From contig NZ_CP039887.1 of NCBI RefSeq assembly GCF_005221305.1, positions 1,860,001 through 1,924,000 of the forward strand: DNA of 64,000 bases, read 5' to 3'. Shown here in pieces: positions 61,983-64,000 of this stretch (positions within the stretch are counted from its first letter, which is position 1; each line of letters starts with the position of its first letter). Below the pieces are notes generated by a model, which did not search any database, had not been told where the DNA came from, and saw only the letters and a list, made by a program, of their open reading frames with translations. The translations under genes and the position numbers were made by a program. The DNA comes from Neisseria subflava (GTDB taxonomy: Bacteria > Pseudomonadota > Gammaproteobacteria > Burkholderiales > Neisseriaceae).

Positions 61983-63839
61983 TCAGCCCGGTAAAACGGC
62001 TTTTTGATAGTTGAGCGCGATAAACTGCTTCTCGGCATCCAATTCAGTGATTTTGAACAATGCCTGCGATTTAGGCAGCGCGTCAAACGGAATACCGGTC
62101 GCGCGCGTTACCAGCGGCAGGCCTTCAATGCGGACGAGGTCTTCTTTGAGGATGGTGGCCGTCAGCTCGCTCGTGCCTTGCTGTTGCAGATAGACGAGGC
62201 TCCAGTAGGCTTCCATTTGGCGTTGGAAGTCGGCGTAGGCTGTATAGGCGGCATCAAAGTCGCGCAGCGCGGCGAAAAGCTCGGCATCGCTGTTTTGATA
62301 CAGCGGCTCGGCAGTATCATCTATCAGGCTGATCAGCTGTTTTTGGTTGATGTAGTCGGCGGCGCGGCGCAGCGGCGAGGTAAACCAGCCATAATGCTGC
62401 ACACCCATGCCGATGTGTGGCTCGGATTTGGTGCTCATGCGCACTTTGCCTGCCGGTTGGACGCGGAAAAGGCCGGGCAGCTCGTTTTCGTCCAGCATTT
62501 GCGCCCAAGTGCTGTTGGCAAGAATCATCATTTCGCTGACCAGCGTATCGATGGGCGAACCGCGTTCGCGGCGGACGACGGATACGTTGCCTTCCTCATC
62601 CAATTCGATGCTGTAATCGTATTGCGGCGCACGGTCGGGTTCGTATTTGCCGCGTGCTTTTTGCAGGGCGATGGCAAATTGATAGAACCAAATCAGGTCT
62701 TGATGGTGGGCGAACATCATTTCGCCCGCTTCGTCCAAGCCGGTTTCGGCGTTGAAATGCGGCTCGATGGTTTGAATGCGCAGGTTTTCAGCGATGTTGA
62801 CCGCTTCGATTTTGCAGGTTGGCGCGCCGACGTTGAACTCGCTGTCCACATCGAAATAAATGCTGATGGAAGGGCGGTATGCACCCGCATCAAGGCTGAA
62901 CGCGGCAATCCAGTTTTCAGGCAGCATGGTGATTTTGCCGCCGGGAAAATAGACCGTACTCAAGCGTTCCATGATGTTTTTTTCCATTTTGTCGCCTGGT
63001 TTAATGGCAAGCGACGGCGCGGCGATGTGGATGCCGACGCGCTTCTTGCCGTTGCCCAAGTCGGTCAGGCTCAAGGCATCGTCCACTTCGGTGGTCGATT
63101 CGTCGTCAATGGAAAAGGCGGTAACGTCAGCCTTGGGCAAGTCGGGCATTTCAGGAAGCGGAAGGTCGGGGAAGCCTGTTCCTTTGGGGAAGTATTTGAT
63201 TTCAAACCCGTCTTGTAGGTATTGGGGAATGGACGTAATGCCGCCCGTTTTTTTCGCCAGTTCGTAGGCGGAGATTTTCAGCTCGTCGGCGGCTTTGGTA
63301 AAGGCTTTGTAAGTCAGTGACTGCTTGTCGGGCGCGTGTAAGATGGTTTTCAAATCCGCCGCGATTTCAGACGGCATCTCGCCGTGTTTCAAGGCTTCCG
63401 CCCAAGCGTCGATTTGCGCGTCTTGCTGTTTTTTGCGTTTGATGGCGGCAAGCGCCTGTTTCAAAGTTTCTTCGGGCGCGGCTTTGAACACGCCTTTGGC
63501 TTTTTTGTAGAAATACATCGGCGCGGCGTAAAGCGCAATTAAAGTTGCCGCCAGCTCGGTTTTGGTCGGCGCATGGCCGTAATATTCTTCGGCGATGGCT
63601 TCGGCGGTAAATTCTTCTTCGCCGCATACTTCCCACAATAAATCGGTGTCGATGTCCGCCGCCTGTGCTTGCGCGTTCTCCAAAAATGCCGCCATATCGC
63701 CGTCAAACTCGGCAAAGACATTGTTTGCCTTCACTTTGGTGCGCTTGCCGTGTTGGGTATCGACTTGGTAGGTAGCGTCGTTTTTTTGGACGATGGAGGC
63801 AACTTTGAATTGGCCGGACTCTTCGTAAAAGATATTCAT
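61983..63839 (-). CDS. RNase II-family (RNB domain) exoribonuclease
   Basis: The 618 residues contain an RNB catalytic domain: AFSIDDESTTEVDDALSL (metal-binding Asp cluster), then GIHIAAPSLAIKPGDKMEKN and YFPGGKITMLPENW. The C-terminus has SPLRRAADYINQKQLI. Such enzymes degrade RNA 3'-5'. The N-terminal part (1-200) is unlike the cold-shock domains of Rnb or Rnr, so the gene is not named. Weak ribosome site. It lies upstream of xseB-ispA on the same strand, separated by a terminator. Confidence 0.9.
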   Translation of the reverse strand: MNIFYEESGQFKVASIVQKNDATYQVDTQHGKRTKVKANNVFAEFDGDMAAFLENAQAQAADIDTDLLWEVCGEEEFTAEAIAEEYYGHAPTKTELAATLIALYAAPMYFYKKAKGVFKAAPEETLKQALAAIKRKKQQDAQIDAWAEALKHGEMPSEIAADLKTILHAPDKQSLTYKAFTKAADELKISAYELAKKTGGITSIPQYLQDGFEIKYFPKGTGFPDLPLPEMPDLPKADVTAFSIDDESTTEVDDALSLTDLGNGKKRVGIHIAAPSLAIKPGDKMEKNIMERLSTVYFPGGKITMLPENWIAAFSLDAGAYRPSISIYFDVDSEFNVGAPTCKIEAVNIAENLRIQTIEPHFNAETGLDEAGEMMFAHHQDLIWFYQFAIALQKARGKYEPDRAPQYDYSIELDEEGNVSVVRRERGSPIDTLVSEMMILANSTWAQMLDENELPGLFRVQPAGKVRMSTKSEPHIGMGVQHYGWFTSPLRRAADYINQKQLISLIDDTAEPLYQNSDAELFAALRDFDAAYTAYADFQRQMEAYWSLVYLQQQGTSELTATILKEDLVRIEGLPLVTRATGIPFDALPKSQALFKITELDAEKQFIALNYQKAVLPG

Positions 63840-63895
63840 TTTTTTAGGATTTTATGATTTGTAGGAAACGCGTGATTTTAGCAGATTTGCACAAG

Positions 63896-63931
63896 AAAGG
63901 CCGTCTGAAAAACATACTTTCAGACGGCCTG
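63896..63931 (-). terminator. uptake-sequence hairpin after the edge gene
   Basis: AAAGGCCGTCTGAAA and TTTCAGACGGCCT with a short loop, 17 bases past the stop of the partial gene at the window edge. Confidence 0.8.
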
Positions 63932-63947
63932 TTCAAACGGCGGATGA

Positions 63948-64000
63948 TTAATACTGGTATGCCGCCAGTTTGCGTTTGATTTCAGGCAGGGCGGCGCGTG
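63948..64000 (-). CDS. 3' end of an unidentified gene
   Basis: The last 16 codons before a TAA read RAALPEIKRKLAAYQY. The stop at 63948-63950 is followed by a terminator, which supports a real gene end. The product cannot be named from this fragment. Confidence 0.6.
   Translation of the reverse strand, partial: RAALPEIKRKLAAYQY

Noticed and set aside
62004..63218. 404-codon frame opposite the RNase gene
   Set aside because: Antisense shadow; the RNB motifs on the other strand decide.

Overview
The window is chromosomal DNA from a Neisseria species. The evidence is dozens of copies of the Neisseria DNA uptake sequence (core GCCGTCTGAA), mostly in the AG dialect (AGGCCGTCTGAA) and usually as inverted pairs that act as terminators after genes. 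Familiar neisserial genes and repeats are also present: msrAB (pilB), mltA, an fHbp-family lipoprotein, IS1106-like elements, a Correia-like element and a dRS3 repeat. The AG dialect points to a commensal of the N. subflava/flavescens type rather than to the meningococcus or gonococcus, whose dialect starts with AT. That species call is inference.

Layout. 0.4-4.7 kb: an AT-rich island without uptake sequences, carrying an AlwI-like restriction endonuclease and a fused double adenine methyltransferase. 4.8-6.0 kb: an IS1106-like (IS5 family) element with a dead transposase. 6.0-10.5 kb: glmS and glmU (UDP-GlcNAc synthesis), a small lipoprotein and a HAD nucleotidase, all on the minus strand. 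10.6-13.1 kb: an orphan thiB, a small MscS channel and pncC. 13.1-18.1 kb: the efeUOB ferrous iron uptake operon, divergent from a cytochrome c peroxidase with an FNR-like site. 18.2-24.4 kb: FKBP, BolA, bioC/bioH (biotin), comF (transformation), trmL, rlpA, ruvA and two lipoproteins. 24.4-33.4 kb: rnpB (RNase P RNA), mltA, an RDD protein, asd behind a Correia-like element, the fHbp-like lipoprotein, folA, DUF3079, a GNAT enzyme, dinG and DUF2061. 33.5-49.5 kb: hprA, gnd, ggt, lpxC, gapA, trmO, a nicotinamidase-like gene, waaC, etfBA, a YigZ-family gene, DUF4298, purD, tsaC and an adhesin-E-like lipoprotein. 49.7-54.5 kb: purB, msrAB and ftsY. 54.6-59.8 kb: a GC-rich iron/siderophore uptake locus (MFS permease, unknown protein, TonB-dependent receptor) with a divergent TetR regulator. 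59.9-60.7 kb: a second, 5'-truncated IS1106-like copy in the same orientation. 60.7-64 kb: ispA, xseB, an RNase II-family gene and the 3' tip of one more gene.

The most notable non-coding signal lies at 34.6-49.0 kb. It holds 14 of the 16 perfect DnaA boxes (TTATCCACA) found in the window, four perfect or near-perfect boxes in the AT-rich lpxC-gapA gap, and two ParB-binding parS palindromes (TGTTTCACGTGAAACA exact at 42710, 15 of 16 at 45587). This combination suggests the window covers or adjoins the replication origin domain. dnaA, dnaN and parAB are not present here.

No tRNA, rRNA, CRISPR array or prophage was seen.
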